Part shown: one piece after another, positions 11,815-12,402 of the stretch
Layout: every line of letters starts with the position of its first letter
How positions within the stretch are numbered: position 1 is the first letter of the stretch
Source of the DNA: Thioalkalivibrio sp.
GTDB lineage: Bacteria; Pseudomonadota; Gammaproteobacteria; Ectothiorhodospirales; Ectothiorhodospiraceae
Direction: 5' to 3'
Assembly: GCA_018224485.1 (NCBI GenBank)
Contig: JAGTVE010000270.1
Location: forward strand, 1-12,402
DNA: 12,402 nt
Notes under the pieces: generated by a model
Databases searched by the model: none
The model's input: the letters and a program-made list of their open reading frames with translations, nothing else
What the model was told of the DNA's origin: nothing
Program-made: the position numbers and the translations under genes

Positions 11815-12401
11815 TGCCAGAACTCCAGGACGCGCTGGATGCCGAGGCTTCGGGCCACGGGCGCGAAGCTGCGACGGTGCTCCGGGCAGGGACCGTGGCG
11901 TTCCAGTGCGCGCAGATGTTCAGGCGTCGCGTAACCCACGTGACGATCGAAGCCGTACACCGGATACCGGTCGTGCAGTTCCACCAGCAGCGCATCCCGG
12001 GCGACCTTGGCAATGATGGAGGCCGCGCTGATCGCGGGAATGGACCCGTCGCCACCAATGACGGCGGTGGCGCGCCAGGGTCCTTCCGGCGTGAAGCGCC
12101 CGTCCACCATCAGCTCCCCGGGCAGGCCGGGAAGGGCGAGCACCGCACGCCGCATCGCCAGCAGGGTCGCGTGATGGATGTTCAGCCGGTCGATCTCGGC
12201 AGCACTGGCGCTGCCCAGCGCCCAGGCCTCGGCCTCCTCGCGCAGGATGGCCGCGAGGGCCTCGCGCCGCGGTGCGTCGAGCTGCTTCGAGTCGGCAAGC
12301 CCGACGACCGCGCAGGGCTCGGGAAGGATCACCGCCGCAGCCACGACAGGCCCCGCCAGTGGCCCCCGGCCCACTTCATCCACCCCCGCGAATCCCCGCA
12401 C
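11811..12401 (-). CDS. rnhB: Ribonuclease HII, 5' end at or beyond window edge
   Basis: Cleaves RNA in RNA/DNA hybrids and 5' of single ribonucleotides embedded in DNA. The 196 residues visible contain the catalytic tetrad: D8 and E9 in GVDEVGRGPLAGPV, D100 in MVDGRF and D136 in AAS-IIAKVARD, plus ADSKQL at 36-41 and the closing HRRSFAPV. It can start at the GTG at 12399-12401, but family members usually have a few to a dozen residues before the AGVDEVGRG motif, so the true start may lie outside the window. The KGD turn before ISAAS in E. coli RnhB is GGD here, and HKGYPT is HVGYAT. The last codons overlap dnaE as ATGA, the usual rnhB-dnaE coupling. Confidence 0.94.
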
Positions 12402-12402
12402 C

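Overview
The window is a GC-rich (roughly two-thirds G+C by eye), densely packed housekeeping segment of a bacterial chromosome. All ten genes lie on the minus strand, so transcription runs from position 12402 towards 1. In that order they are rnhB (start near or beyond the window edge), dnaE, accA, tilS, pyrG, kdsA, eno, ftsB, ispD and a lipoate-protein ligase gene that runs off the window at position 1. The runs rnhB-dnaE-accA-tilS and pyrG-kdsA-eno-ftsB-ispD are classic gammaproteobacterial neighbourhoods. The KDO pathway gene points to a Gram-negative with lipopolysaccharide. GC content, protein character and the lipoate ligase type suggest a gammaproteobacterium of the Ectothiorhodospiraceae/Chromatiales kind, possibly a sulfur oxidiser; that placement is inference.

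Region 1 (12402-7303) holds ribonuclease HII, the replicative DNA polymerase III alpha subunit, the carboxyltransferase alpha subunit of acetyl-CoA carboxylase, and tRNA-Ile lysidine synthetase. rnhB and dnaE overlap by 4 bp (ATGA), and accA and tilS overlap by 29 bp. The 87-bp dnaE-accA gap carries a TACAAT -10-like box fused to a perfect 10-bp inverted repeat, the best regulatory candidate here.

Region 2 (6056-5912) is the tilS-pyrG gap of 145 bp. It has a weak promoter-like pair and a perfect GC-rich hairpin just upstream of pyrG.

Region 3 (5911-1) holds CTP synthase, a metal-dependent type KDO-8-phosphate synthase, enolase, the divisome protein FtsB, the MEP-pathway enzyme IspD and the lipoate ligase. 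Junctions are tight: pyrG/kdsA abut or overlap, ftsB/ispD overlap by 8 bp and ispD/lipoate ligase by 4 bp (ATGA). pyrG and kdsA both feed LPS sugar activation, since CTP is needed for CMP-KDO and KDO-8-P is the KDO precursor; CTP is also the co-substrate of IspD.

I see no mobile element, CRISPR array, RNA gene, defence system or undescribed multi-gene system. The less ordinary points are the lipoate ligase sitting where ispF usually follows ispD, the palindrome at accA, a clamp-binding motif in DnaE lacking its usual glutamine, and the pyrG leader hairpin.
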